A DNA stretch of 64,000 nucleotides, taken from positions 124,001 through 188,000 of the forward strand of contig JAFIHA010000043.1 of NCBI GenBank assembly GCA_017848965.1, written 5' to 3'. The position numbers and the translations under genes were made by a program. The notes under the pieces are model-generated. The model made no database searches and was not told where the DNA came from. It saw only the letters and a program-made list of their open reading frames with translations. Shown one piece after another: positions 7,700-16,126 of this stretch; position 1 is the first letter of the stretch, and the number at the start of each line of letters is the position of its first letter. The DNA comes from Dechloromonas aromatica (nom. nud.) (GTDB lineage Bacteria; Pseudomonadota; Gammaproteobacteria; Burkholderiales; Rhodocyclaceae).

Positions 7700-8548
7700 A
7701 TGCCCTTGAGCGACATCGTCCGTACCCTGAATTCTCCGCCCGCCGACGGCCACAGCGGCTTTCTCCGCCGTTCCGGCCTCGACCATCCTTTCGTCGCGGT
7801 CGACGGGCGGGTCTTCATCCACTACGCCAACATCCGCCTGGAATCGAAATTCCTGCCCATCGTCGATGCGGCGAGCGGCAAATCGCATGGCCATGCATCG
7901 ACGATCCAGGCGTTTGGCCTCTCCAGCAAGCTGCCGATGTCGCCGGAGGCGGTTTTCGTGCTGCCGACCGACGCCGAAGAATTCGTCTACCTCGACCGCC
8001 TGGTCCGCACCCTGCATGCCCTCAACTATCTGACCCAGCCGGTGCGCGGCAACCTCCTGCTGCGCGTCCATGCCCGCCACATTCTCAGCGTTCCCGCCAA
8101 CCACGGTCTGGCCTTCGAGGAAATCCTGCGCCCCTGCGGTCTTTTCCCCGACCAGATCACGCTGGAAATCGATACCGACCGGGTGTCCGACCCGGCGCAT
8201 TTCATCCGCGCCGTCGCCAGCTACCGCTCGCGCGGCTACGCTATCGCGGTCAGCCATTTCGGCCGCACGACGCTGGATTTCGCTTTCCTGGCCGCCCTGC
8301 AGCCCGCCATCGTCAAGCTCGACAAACGGCTGCTCGCCGCGCGCCGGCCGCTCGAACGGATCATCGCCGATATCCATGCCTTGGGCGCGCGCGTCCTGAT
8401 CGAGGGCATCGACAGCGGCCGCCTGCGTCGCCATGCCGGCTTGCAGCACATCGACCTGCTGCAGGCGCACGCCCCGCTCACACGCCCGGCAGGAATCCGC
8501 GTCGCGGCCGACGCCGGGAACTGGGCGCGGCTCGACGCCGCCGCCTGA
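7700..8548 (+). CDS. Degenerate EAL-domain protein
   Basis: A 282-residue protein with the fold markers of EAL c-di-GMP phosphodiesterases but eroded catalysis. The EAL box region LESKFLPIVDAASGKSHGHAS has His-Ala-Ser where Glu-Ala-Leu belongs; the canonical D-D-F-G is VSHFG; VKLDKRLL and VLIEGIDS keep the Lys and a Glu. It is therefore likely a c-di-GMP binding or protein-interaction module rather than an enzyme. There is no signal peptide or membrane segment. It is monocistronic, divergent from metN, with GGAG 8 nt before the ATG. Confidence 0.8.
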   Translation: MPLSDIVRTLNSPPADGHSGFLRRSGLDHPFVAVDGRVFIHYANIRLESKFLPIVDAASGKSHGHASTIQAFGLSSKLPMSPEAVFVLPTDAEEFVYLDRLVRTLHALNYLTQPVRGNLLLRVHARHILSVPANHGLAFEEILRPCGLFPDQITLEIDTDRVSDPAHFIRAVASYRSRGYAIAVSHFGRTTLDFAFLAALQPAIVKLDKRLLAARRPLERIIADIHALGARVLIEGIDSGRLRRHAGLQHIDLLQAHAPLTRPAGIRVAADAGNWARLDAAA

Positions 8549-8741
8549 AATCCCGGCCACGGAAGCCAATCCCCCGCCGCCACGGCCTTCGCCGGGTTCC
8601 TTTTCCTATGGCGGCGCGCCGGTATCGACCTGAGCGTTGCCCGCCGCGAAGCCGCCAAGGCCGCATAAGGACATAAGAATTGCGTCGTTTGGCGCAAGCG
8701 TGGCGGCATCGACAATGCGCTCCATCACGGAGGAATTGTCG

Positions 8742-10088
8742 ATGGGAAAAATCGAAAATATCGCGGTCGACCGCCAATACTGGGACGAACCCCTGGAAAC
8801 CCAATCGCGCGCCGATTGGGATGCGCTCAAGCTCGATCTGCTGAAGAAGCACCTGCACCACGCTTACGCCAACTCGCCGTATTACCGGCGCAGTTTCGAC
8901 GCGGCCGGCGTGCATCCGGATGACGTCAAGTCGCTCGCCGACATCCGCCGCTTTCCCTTCATCGACAAGCAGGTGCTGCGCCAACGCCAGCAAGCCGTGC
9001 CGCCCTTCGGCGACCTGCTTGCCGTGCCCGAGCGCGACATCGTCTATATCTCGGCCTCCAGCGGCTCGACCGGCGTGCCCACCGCCTCGCCGTTCACGGC
9101 CCGCGATTTTGCCGACTGGATGGATTACGAGGCCCGCCAGTTCTGGTCATCCGGCCTGCGCCCGGACGATCGCTACTGCCATTCGCTGAATTTCTCGCTG
9201 TTCGTCGGCGGGCCGTGCGTGCTCGGCGCCCAGAAGCTCGGCGCGCTGTCGATCCACGCCGGCACCGTGCCCTCGGAACGCCTGCTCGCGATTACCAAAC
9301 AGTTCCAGGCCACCGCCATCTGGACAACGCCGTCCTACGCCTGGTATCTCGGCGAAACGGCGATCAAGGAAGGCATCGATCCGAAGAAAGACCTGGCGAT
9401 CAGGCGCATCTTCGTCGCCGGCGAACCCGGCGGCTCGATCCCGGAAACCCGCCAGCGCATCGAGGCGCTGTGGGGCGCCAAGGTCTATGACTACTACGGC
9501 CTGTCCGACATCTTCGGCTCCTGCGCCGGCATGTGCGAGGAACAGCACGGCCTGCACTGGGCCGAGGACCACATCCTCGTTGAAGTGCTCGATCCGGAAA
9601 CGCAGGAACCGGTCGCCGACGGCGAACGCGGCGAGCTGGTGCTGACGACGCTGAAGAAGTCGGCGCGGCCGATGATCCGCTTCCGCACCGGCGACATCGT
9701 CTCGTTCACCAGCGAGCCCTGCGCCTGCGGCCGTACTTCGCAGCGCATGCTGGGCACGCACGGACGACTCGACGACATGCTGATCATCAAGGGTGTGAAC
9801 ATCTTCCCCAGCGACATCGAGGCCATCGCCCGCAAGGACCGCGAGCTGACCGGCGAATACAAGCTGGTCGTCGAGCGCGAAAACCACCTCGACCGGCTGA
9901 CCGTGGAAATCGAGCGCATTGCGACCGACAGCGGACGCGATGACGAACTCGCCGCGCGCTTTGCCGGCCACCTGAAATCGATCACCGGCGTCTCGGCAAA
10001 CATCGTCGTCCTGCCGCCCGATAGCCTGCCCCGCGCCACGCACAAGGCGAAGCGGGTCGATGACCGGCGTAGCGGCGTGTGGAGTTGA
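8742..10088 (+). CDS. paaK: Phenylacetate-CoA ligase family (adenylate-forming) enzyme
   Basis: 448 residues from the ATG with a clear GGAGGAAT ribosome site. The AMP-binding P-loop is SASSGSTGVPT (about residues 103-113), followed by YDYYGLSDIFG and RPMIRFRTGDIVSF (A8-type motif), then GRLDDMLIIKGVNIFPSDIE and a C-terminal lid domain with the lysine at THKAKRV. This is the PaaK/coenzyme F390 synthetase-like family, which activates phenylacetate or related aryl acids to CoA thioesters via acyl-AMP. No paa or bss genes lie nearby, so the exact acid is uncertain. A small hydrolase follows after 2 bp. Confidence 0.87.
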   Translation: MGKIENIAVDRQYWDEPLETQSRADWDALKLDLLKKHLHHAYANSPYYRRSFDAAGVHPDDVKSLADIRRFPFIDKQVLRQRQQAVPPFGDLLAVPERDIVYISASSGSTGVPTASPFTARDFADWMDYEARQFWSSGLRPDDRYCHSLNFSLFVGGPCVLGAQKLGALSIHAGTVPSERLLAITKQFQATAIWTTPSYAWYLGETAIKEGIDPKKDLAIRRIFVAGEPGGSIPETRQRIEALWGAKVYDYYGLSDIFGSCAGMCEEQHGLHWAEDHILVEVLDPETQEPVADGERGELVLTTLKKSARPMIRFRTGDIVSFTSEPCACGRTSQRMLGTHGRLDDMLIIKGVNIFPSDIEAIARKDRELTGEYKLVVERENHLDRLTVEIERIATDSGRDDELAARFAGHLKSITGVSANIVVLPPDSLPRATHKAKRVDDRRSGVWS

Positions 10089-10090
10089 AG

Positions 10091-10606
10091 ATGGCTGAAA
10101 TCCTGATCGTCCCCGGCCTACGCAACAGCGGCCCGACGCACTGGCAAAGCTGGTTCGAGGAACAGTTGCCGAACACCCGCCGCGTCGAACAAGCCAACTG
10201 GGAAAAAACCTGCCTCTCCGACTGGGCGGCCCGGGTTCGCGACGCCATCGACGCCGCCAGCGAGCCGGTGTGGATCGTCGCCCACAGCTTCGGCTGCCTG
10301 GCCAGCGTCACGGCGGCTTTCGTCCGCCAGGAAAAAATCCGTGGCGCCCTGCTCGTCGCGCCGGCCGATCCGGAGCGCTTCGGCGAAGCGGCAGCCCTGC
10401 TCGAAGAACGTCTGGCTTTTCCCAGCCTGGTCGTCGCCAGCAGCGACGATCCCTGGGTCAGGGAGCGAGTTGCCCGGCAATGGGCTGGCATCTGGGGCAG
10501 CGATTTCCTGAGCGTCGGTGCCGCCGGACATATCAACGTCGATTCCGGCCACGGTCCCTGGCCGCAAGGATTGCAGCTCTTTCAGCGACTACGCGCGGTC
10601 TTGTGA
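10091..10606 (+). CDS. RBBP9/YdeN-type alpha/beta serine hydrolase
   Basis: 171 residues. The nucleophile elbow is AHSFG (about residue 64), with Asp in ASSDDPWV and His in AGHINVDSG, so the triad Ser-Asp-His is complete. The family (Ser_hydrolase, PF06821) has small serine hydrolases of poorly known substrate. It begins 2 bp after the paaK stop and is almost surely co-transcribed with it, which hints at a housekeeping thioesterase or esterase for that pathway (inference). Its last 18 bp overlap the 3' end of the convergent molybdopterin oxidoreductase gene. Confidence 0.87.
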   Translation: MAEILIVPGLRNSGPTHWQSWFEEQLPNTRRVEQANWEKTCLSDWAARVRDAIDAASEPVWIVAHSFGCLASVTAAFVRQEKIRGALLVAPADPERFGEAAALLEERLAFPSLVVASSDDPWVRERVARQWAGIWGSDFLSVGAAGHINVDSGHGPWPQGLQLFQRLRAVL

Positions 10607-12652
10607 CTCACCAAACCCGCGTTCAACCCGGATCGCCGTGTCGTGGTAGGCGGCGCCGCCTGCCGGCCAGCCCGGCGCGGCGCCGACCAGGGCATTGATG
10701 CCGATGCCTTCGATGAAGGCAGAATTCGGCCACTGGCTTTCGACAACCACGGTGTCCGGCTGCTGGCCGTCGACCAGGCGGACGTGCAGCAGCACGCTCG
10801 CTTGCGCGTTCGCCAGGCGTACCAGGTCGCCGTCGGCCAGGCCCAGGCGCTCGCCGGCGGCGCGCGCGAGCAGCGCCGTCGGCCGCCCTTCGCTGCGCTG
10901 CGAACCAGGCGTCTCGGTGAAAGTGCTGTTGAGGAAATGGCGGGCCGGCGCGGCGACCAGGCGGAACGGCAAGGCCGGCGTCGGCGCGTCAATCAGTTCG
11001 GCGTGATCGGGCAGCGCCGGCATCGCCGCATGGCCCTCGCCGAACGCCGACCAGTCCGGGGCAAAGCGGAAACGCCCGTCGGCGTGGCCGAAGCCATTGA
11101 GGAAATGGGCCTCGGCAAAGTCCGGCGCGCAATCGAGCCAGCCCGCCGCGGCCAGCGCCTCGGCGCTGCCCCGACCCGACGACTGCAGCAGCGTATCGAC
11201 CATCTGCCAGGCGCTGGCGGCGAAAGCCGGATGGGCGATGCCAAGCCGGCCAGCCAGGGCGGCGATGAAGTCGTGGTTGGAACGGCAGTCGCCGAGCGGC
11301 GCCAGCCAGGCCCGCGACAGTTGCAGGTGGGTGTGGCCGGAAGCCTGGTAGAGGTCGTCGTGTTCGAGGAAGGTGGTTGCCGGCAGGAGCAGGTCGGCGT
11401 ACTTCGCCGTCTCGGTCATGAACTGCTCATGCACGCAGGTGAACAGGTCGTCGCGCAACAGTCCGCGGCGGACCGCCAGGCTGTCCGGCGCGACCACCGC
11501 CGGGTTGGTGTTCTGAACCAACAGGGCGCCGACCGGCGGACCGCCGAGCAAGGCCTGCGCGTCGCCGGCGAGAATGGCGCCGATCTGCGCCATGTCGAGC
11601 CGACGCGCCGTCGGCTGGCAGGCGTCGAGGCCGTTCAGGGAGCGGGTATTCAGGCCGTAGAGTCCGCCGTTGCTGTACAGCGCGCCACCGCCCGGCCATT
11701 GCCAGGCGCCGCTGACCGCCGGCAGGCAACTGACCGCGTGCATCGCCGCGGCACCGTTGCGCTGCCGCGTGAAGCCGTAGCCGACGCGCAGGTAGCTGTG
11801 CTTGCAGCGGCCGTAGAGACGGGCGAAGTCGACGATCTGCGCCGCCGGCAGGCCGGTGATCGCCGCCGCCCAGGCTGGCGTGCGGGTCATCAGGTGGGCT
11901 TCGACGGCGGGCGAGAAATCGCTGTGGGCGGCCAGGTAGTCGCGGTCGGCCAGGCCCTCGGCGAGCAGCACCTGCATCACCGCGCAGGCCAGCGCGCCGT
12001 CGGTGCCCGGGCGCAGCGCCAGGTGCAGGTCGGCCTTGGCGGCGGTGGCGGTACGGTAGGGATCGACGACGACCAGCGGCACCTCGCGGTCGCGCCGCGC
12101 CTTCTGCACCCAATGCATGAAATTGACCTGGGTGTGCACCGGGTTGCCGCCCCAGACGACGATCAGTTCGGAATCGACCATTTCGCGGGCATCGACGCCG
12201 CGCTTGGCGCCGACGCCGGCCATCCAGCCGGCGTCGCTCAGGGCGACGCAGAAGGTTTCGCGTTGCCGCGACCAGCCGGCCAGGTGACCGAGCCGGCGCA
12301 GCGCGGCGCGCTGGACCAGGCCCATGGTCCCGGCGTAATGGTAGGGCCAGACGCTTTCCGGACCGTTGCGGTCGACGGCGCTACGCAGTCGTTCGGCCAG
12401 CCGGTCAAGCGCCTCGTCCCAGGAAATCGGCGCGAACCTGCCGTCGCCCTTGGCGCCGACGCGCAGCAAGGGTTCGCGCAGGCGTTCCGGGTGGTGCTGA
12501 CGCTCGGCATAGCGTGCGACCTTGGCGCAGATGACGCCGTCGGTGTAGGGCTGGTCGCCGCCGCGCACCCGCCCGATCCGCCCGTCCTTGACCTCAACCT
12601 GGAGAGCGCAGACGCTGGGGCAATCGTGGGGGCAAACGGCTGGCTTGAACAT
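10589..12652 (-). CDS. Molybdopterin oxidoreductase, DMSO-reductase family
   Basis: 687 residues. An N-terminal [4Fe-4S] motif C7-x3-C11-x3-C15-x26-C42 (CPHDCPSVC ... GVICAKV) is followed by the three Mo-cofactor regions, with VVWGGNPVHTQVNF, DLLLPATTFLEHDDLYQASGH and a C-terminal molydop-binding domain (FTETPGSQRSEGRP ... LARAAGERLGLADGDLVRL). There is no Tat signal, so the enzyme is cytoplasmic. No electron-transfer or membrane subunit lies beside it. Family members of this type act as oxidases, reductases or, like acetylene hydratase, hydratases; the substrate cannot be read from the sequence. Confidence 0.9.
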   Translation of the reverse strand: MFKPAVCPHDCPSVCALQVEVKDGRIGRVRGGDQPYTDGVICAKVARYAERQHHPERLREPLLRVGAKGDGRFAPISWDEALDRLAERLRSAVDRNGPESVWPYHYAGTMGLVQRAALRRLGHLAGWSRQRETFCVALSDAGWMAGVGAKRGVDAREMVDSELIVVWGGNPVHTQVNFMHWVQKARRDREVPLVVVDPYRTATAAKADLHLALRPGTDGALACAVMQVLLAEGLADRDYLAAHSDFSPAVEAHLMTRTPAWAAAITGLPAAQIVDFARLYGRCKHSYLRVGYGFTRQRNGAAAMHAVSCLPAVSGAWQWPGGGALYSNGGLYGLNTRSLNGLDACQPTARRLDMAQIGAILAGDAQALLGGPPVGALLVQNTNPAVVAPDSLAVRRGLLRDDLFTCVHEQFMTETAKYADLLLPATTFLEHDDLYQASGHTHLQLSRAWLAPLGDCRSNHDFIAALAGRLGIAHPAFAASAWQMVDTLLQSSGRGSAEALAAAGWLDCAPDFAEAHFLNGFGHADGRFRFAPDWSAFGEGHAAMPALPDHAELIDAPTPALPFRLVAAPARHFLNSTFTETPGSQRSEGRPTALLARAAGERLGLADGDLVRLANAQASVLLHVRLVDGQQPDTVVVESQWPNSAFIEGIGINALVGAAPGWPAGGAAYHDTAIRVERGFGESQDRA

Positions 12653-12694
12653 GGCGGTAGTCGTGGGAAAGTGCGTTGGGGTACACCGCCGGAT

Positions 12695-13153
12695 TTACTG
12701 CAGGTCTTCGTCCTTGAGTTCCGGCAGGTTCATGATCTCGATGCCCTCGTCGCGCAGGGCTTCGCATTCGTCGGCCGTGGCCTGGCCGCGGATCGAACGT
12801 TCCGGCGCTTCGTTGTAGTGGATCTTGCGGGCCTCGTCGGCGAAGGCATCGCCGACGTCTTCGCTGTTATCCATGATCGCCCGGACCAGTTGCCGATAGG
12901 CGGCGGCAACCTGTTCGCCGGCCGGCATCAGCGCTGTCGCGGTGCTCACCCGCCCATTGCCGGACGTCGGTGTCGGTTCGGGTTGGTGGCTGCCGCCGAT
13001 CGCGACGGCCGACGGTACGCGCCTGACGTTGGCGCTGTCGCACTGCGGGCAGAGCACGATGCGCCTTTCCAGTTGAGCCTCGAAATCGTCGGCACTGCGG
13101 AACCAGCCTTCAAAACGGTGGTCGTTGTCACAACTCAGGTCGTAGATGATCAT
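12695..13153 (-). CDS. DUF1178 family protein
   Basis: 152 residues from the second of two adjacent ATGs (13156, 13153). It opens MIIYDLSCDNDHRFEGWFRS and carries a zinc-ribbon-like C-x2-C in VLCPQCDSANVRRVPS with an upstream Cys/His pair, then an acidic C-terminus. DUF1178 proteins are conserved in proteobacteria without known function. The start lies about 10 bp after the encoded CCA of tRNA-Leu, so the gene is probably read from the tRNA transcript or needs tRNA 3' processing to free its leader; AAGG just after the CCA is the only ribosome-site candidate. Confidence 0.85.
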   Translation of the reverse strand: MIIYDLSCDNDHRFEGWFRSADDFEAQLERRIVLCPQCDSANVRRVPSAVAIGGSHQPEPTPTSGNGRVSTATALMPAGEQVAAAYRQLVRAIMDNSEDVGDAFADEARKIHYNEAPERSIRGQATADECEALRDEGIEIMNLPELKDEDLQ

Positions 13154-13162
13154 CACAGGCCT

Positions 13163-13247
13163 TGGTGCCCGGGACGGGACTCGAACCCGTACACCTTTCG
13201 GCGAGAGATTTTAAGTCTCTTGTGTCTACCGATTTCACCACCCGGGC
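13163..13247 (-). tRNA. tRNA-Leu (UAA)
   Basis: An 85-nt class II tRNA with encoded CCA. The acceptor GCCCGGG pairs with CCCGGGC, the anticodon loop is CTTAAAA (anticodon TAA), a long variable arm is present, and the T-arm is GGGTTCGAGTCCC. Last of the four tRNAs in transcription order. Confidence 0.97.
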
Positions 13248-13280
13248 GGGTTTTTCGATCGTATCGGCTAGCCCGATACG

Positions 13281-13310
13281 AAAAAGGGAAAGCGCATTGC
13301 GCTTTCCCTT
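13281..13310 (-). terminator. Intrinsic terminator-like hairpin between tRNA-Gly and tRNA-Leu
   Basis: On the minus strand a 12-bp stem AAGGGAAAGCGC / GCGCTTTCCCTT with a 3-nt loop is followed at once by a run of five T. It would stop or thin transcription after the second tRNA-Gly, so tRNA-Leu and the DUF1178 gene may depend on read-through. A second inverted repeat (13260-13280) lies between it and tRNA-Leu. Confidence 0.7.
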
Positions 13311-13319
13311 GTTTCAGAC

Positions 13320-13395
13320 TGGAGCGGCAGAAGAGTCTCGAACTCTCGACCTATACCTTGGCAAGGTATCGCTCTACCAACTGAGCTACTGCCGC
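13320..13395 (-). tRNA. tRNA-Gly (GCC), second copy
   Basis: 76 nt with encoded CCA, acceptor GCGGCAG/CTGCCGC, anticodon loop TTGCCAA. It appears identical in sequence to the copy at 13529-13604. Confidence 0.97.
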
Positions 13396-13402
13396 GTGTT
13401 TC

Positions 13403-13476
13403 TGGAGGCGCGGGCCGGAGTCGAACCGACCTACACGGATTTGCAATCCGGTGCATAACCGCTTTGCTACCGCGCC
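13403..13476 (-). tRNA. tRNA-Cys (GCA)
   Basis: 74 nt with encoded CCA, acceptor GGCGCGG/CCGCGCC, anticodon loop TTGCAAA. It lies between the two tRNA-Gly copies. A small hairpin (GGAAGCC/GGCTTCC, about 13503-13518) separates it from the upstream Gly gene and may guide processing. Confidence 0.97.
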
Positions 13477-13528
13477 CCGCCTTCAAGCTTTACTACATTC
13501 GTGGAAGCCTGGGCTTCCGCGAGGAATT

Positions 13529-13604
13529 TGGAGCGGCAGAAGAGTCTCGAACTCTCGACCTATACCTTGGCAAGGTATCGCTCTACCAACTGAGCTACTG
13601 CCGC
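13529..13604 (-). tRNA. tRNA-Gly (GCC), first copy
   Basis: First tRNA of the operon, 76 nt with encoded CCA and anticodon GCC. It sits just downstream of the strong promoter at 13621-13648. Confidence 0.97.
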
Positions 13605-13620
13605 GTCAAACAGAGCGCGC

Positions 13621-13648
13621 ATTATAGACGCCCCAAGGGTCTTGTCAA
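13621..13648 (-). promoter_or_regulatory. Sigma-70 promoter of the tRNA operon
   Basis: Read on the minus strand: -35 TTGACA (13643-13648), 16-bp spacer, -10 TATAAT (13621-13626), both perfect consensus. A GC-only discriminator (GCGCGC) follows, as at stable-RNA promoters under stringent control. It lies in the gap between the pgsA stop and the first tRNA. Confidence 0.88.
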
Positions 13649-13657
13649 CACCCTGCG

Positions 13658-14236
13658 CTATTTTTCCGCACTGCGCCGGGCAATTTCCGGCCAGGCCATG
13701 CGCAGGTAATAGCCCATCGACCACAAGGTCAACAAGGCGGCGAGCCAGATCAGCCACTCGCCAGCCTGCATCGTGTTCATGCCGTACAGCGGTGCCTGGT
13801 ACAGCAACAGCGGAATCGCCGCCATCTGCGCCGTGGTCTTGATCTTGCCCAGCATCGAGACGGCGACGCTCTTCGCCGCGCCGATCTTGGCCATCCATTC
13901 GCGCAATGCCGAAATGGTGATTTCGCGGCCGATGATGATTGAAGCAACGACGGCATCGGCCCGCCCGAGCTGGACCAGCACGATCAGCGCGGCGGCGACC
14001 ATCAATTTATCGGCGACCGGATCGAGAAAGGCGCCGAAGGCCGAGGTCTGGTTCAGCTTGCGTGCCAGGTAGCCGTCAGCCCAGTCGGTCAGCGCTGCGG
14101 CAATGAAGATCAGCGTCGCGATCAGGTTGCGTTCCTGCCCGCTCGCCCAATCGGCCGGCAGGTAATAGATCGCGATCAGCAGCGGAATGGCGACGATGCG
14201 CAACCAGGTCAGCAGGATGGGAATGTTGAATGGCAT
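13658..14236 (-). CDS. pgsA: CDP-diacylglycerol-glycerol-3-phosphate 3-phosphatidyltransferase
   Basis: 192 residues, inner membrane, first step of phosphatidylglycerol synthesis. The CDP-alcohol phosphatidyltransferase motif D-G-x2-A-R-x8-G-x3-D-x3-D is present in full (DWADGYLARKLNQTSAFGAF followed by LDPVADK, about residues 51-77). About five hydrophobic helices. It follows uvrC by 6 bp; the uvrC-pgsA-tRNA order is the same as in E. coli (uvrC-pgsA-glyW-cysT-leuZ), an old and stable arrangement. Confidence 0.95.
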   Translation of the reverse strand: MPFNIPILLTWLRIVAIPLLIAIYYLPADWASGQERNLIATLIFIAAALTDWADGYLARKLNQTSAFGAFLDPVADKLMVAAALIVLVQLGRADAVVASIIIGREITISALREWMAKIGAAKSVAVSMLGKIKTTAQMAAIPLLLYQAPLYGMNTMQAGEWLIWLAALLTLWSMGYYLRMAWPEIARRSAEK

Positions 14237-14242
14237 AGGCCG

Positions 14243-16060
14243 TCAGTGTAAGGCGGAATGGATCTTTTCGGCCAGTTCGCGGCCGATGCCGGGAATCTCG
14301 GCGAGCTGGTCGATGCTCGCCTCGCGCACGCCGGCCAGGCCGCCGAAACGGGTGATCAGCGCTTTACGGCGGGCCGGTCCGACGCCGGGCAGGCTTTCCA
14401 GCGTGGATGTCTTGCGGCTCTTGGCGCGTTGGCCGCGATGGCCGGTGATGGCGAAGCGGTGCGCTTCGTCGCGCACCTCCTGAATCAGGTGCAGCGCCGG
14501 GTGGTCGGACGGCAGGTTGAGCGCTGGCCGGCCGTCGGCCTCCGGGAAGATCAGGCTTTCCAGGCCGGGCTTGCGCTCCTCGCCTTTGGCGACGCCGATC
14601 ATGTTGAGATGGGTCAGGCCGAGGTCGGCGAGCGCCGCCCAGGCCGAGGCGACCTGGCCCTTGCCGCCGTCGATCAGGATCAGGTCGGGTGCCCTGCCCT
14701 CGCCGCTGGCCACGCCGTCGTAGCGCCGCGTCACCGCCTGGCGCATCGCCGCGTAGTCGTCGCCGGGCGTGATGTCGCGGATGTTGAAGCGGCGGTAATC
14801 GCGCTTGCTCATCTGGTTGCCGTCGTAGACCACGCAGGAAGCGACGGCGCTCTCGCCCATGGTGTGGCTGATGTCGAAGCACTCGATACGGGTGATCGGC
14901 TCGTTCAGTTGCAAGGCCTCCTGCAGTGCAGCCAGGCGCTGCTCCTGCTGCGCCGTCGTCTGGTTGCGCGCCAGGATCGCCAGGCGGGCGTTCTGCAGCG
15001 CCATATCGACCCAGGCTTTCTGCGTCAGCGTGCGCGCTTCGGCGAGGGGCACCGGGCGGCCGGCGAGTTCGGCCAGGCTGGCGGCGGTTTCCTCAAGCTC
15101 TTCGCTTTCGGGCAGCGGCGAGACCAGCAAGCGGCCGGGCGCCGGGTGCAATTCGTAATGCTGGCGCAGGAAGGCTGTCAGCGCGTCGGCGGCGGTCGAG
15201 TCGCCGGCATTGCTCGGGAACAGCGGCCGGTCGCCAAGATGGCGGCCGCCGCGCACCATCGCCAGGTTGACGCAGAGTTGCCCGGCTTCGCGCACGGCGA
15301 CGACGATATCGACGTCCTCGCCCTTGCTGCTCGAGACGAACTGCTTTTCCTGGACCTGGTGCAGCGACTGGATCTGGTCGCGGTAGATCGCCGCCAGTTC
15401 GAAGGCGAGCTTCTCGGCAGCCTTCTCCATCGCCGTGTTGAGGCGCTTGATCACTTCCTGCTGCTTCCCGGCGAGGAACATTGCCGCGTACTGGACGTCG
15501 GCGGCGTAGTCGTCGGGCGCGATGTAGCCGACGCAGGGTCCGCTGCAGCGCTTGATCTGGTAAAGCAGGCAGGGCCGCGAGCGGTTGGCGAAGACGCTGT
15601 CCTCGCAGGTGCGCAGGCGGAACATCTTCTGCAGCAGGTGGATGCTGTCGCGCACCGCCCACGACGACGGATAAGGCCCGTAGTAGTCTGCTTTGCGGTC
15701 GGGGTTGCCGCGGTAGAAGCCGAGGCGCGGGAACTTGTCGCGCGTCAGCACGATGTAGGGGTAGGACTTGTCGTCGCGAAAAAGGATGTTGTAACGCGGC
15801 GCCAGCGACTTGATCAGGTTGTTTTCAAGGAGCAGCGCTTCGGCTTCGGTGCGCGTCGCCGTCGTCTCGACGTGGTCGATCTGGCTGACCATGTGGGCGA
15901 TACGCGGGCTCGACAGGTTGTCGCGGAAGTAGGAGGCGACCCGTTTCTTCAGGTTCTTGGCCTTGCCGACGTAAAGCACGGCGCCGTCGGCGCCGATCAT
16001 GCGGTAAACACCGGGGAGTTCGGTCAGCGATGCGAGGAAGGATTTTGAATCAAAAGCCAC
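14243..16060 (-). CDS. uvrC: UvrABC excision nuclease subunit C
   Basis: 605 residues from a GTG start (VAFDSKSFLASLTELPGVYRM), chosen because the GIY-YIG nuclease domain begins here; the longer frame adds only shadow sequence. Order: GIY-YIG (about 10-95, with GVYRM and VLYVGKAKNLKKR), a cysteine cluster (FRLRTCEDSVF ... CLLYQIKRCSGPC), the UVR motif region (about 200-240), the RNase H-like 5' nuclease domain (ECFDISHTMGESAVAS, then ILIDGGKGQ), and two helix-hairpin-helices at the C-terminus (LPGVGPARRKAL and IPGIGRELAEKI). It makes both incisions in nucleotide excision repair. Divergent from earP. Confidence 0.97.
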   Translation of the reverse strand: MAFDSKSFLASLTELPGVYRMIGADGAVLYVGKAKNLKKRVASYFRDNLSSPRIAHMVSQIDHVETTATRTEAEALLLENNLIKSLAPRYNILFRDDKSYPYIVLTRDKFPRLGFYRGNPDRKADYYGPYPSSWAVRDSIHLLQKMFRLRTCEDSVFANRSRPCLLYQIKRCSGPCVGYIAPDDYAADVQYAAMFLAGKQQEVIKRLNTAMEKAAEKLAFELAAIYRDQIQSLHQVQEKQFVSSSKGEDVDIVVAVREAGQLCVNLAMVRGGRHLGDRPLFPSNAGDSTAADALTAFLRQHYELHPAPGRLLVSPLPESEELEETAASLAELAGRPVPLAEARTLTQKAWVDMALQNARLAILARNQTTAQQEQRLAALQEALQLNEPITRIECFDISHTMGESAVASCVVYDGNQMSKRDYRRFNIRDITPGDDYAAMRQAVTRRYDGVASGEGRAPDLILIDGGKGQVASAWAALADLGLTHLNMIGVAKGEERKPGLESLIFPEADGRPALNLPSDHPALHLIQEVRDEAHRFAITGHRGQRAKSRKTSTLESLPGVGPARRKALITRFGGLAGVREASIDQLAEIPGIGRELAEKIHSALH

Positions 16061-16126
16061 GGTCGACCGTCGGAATGGGCGAAAAACGGGGAAGAAGGCA
16101 CGGGCCGCGATGTTAACATGCCGCCC

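Noticed and set aside
7520..8569. 349-codon minus-strand frame over the EAL gene
   Set aside because: Antisense shadow; the plus strand has a good ribosome site and fold motifs.
10643..13384. 913-codon frame on the plus strand over the oxidoreductase
   Set aside because: It is the antisense shadow of the molybdopterin oxidoreductase and runs through DUF1178 and tRNA genes; its sequence is Arg/Gly/Gln-rich with no domain.
14258..16048. 596-codon plus-strand frame over uvrC
   Set aside because: Antisense of uvrC; no recognisable motif.
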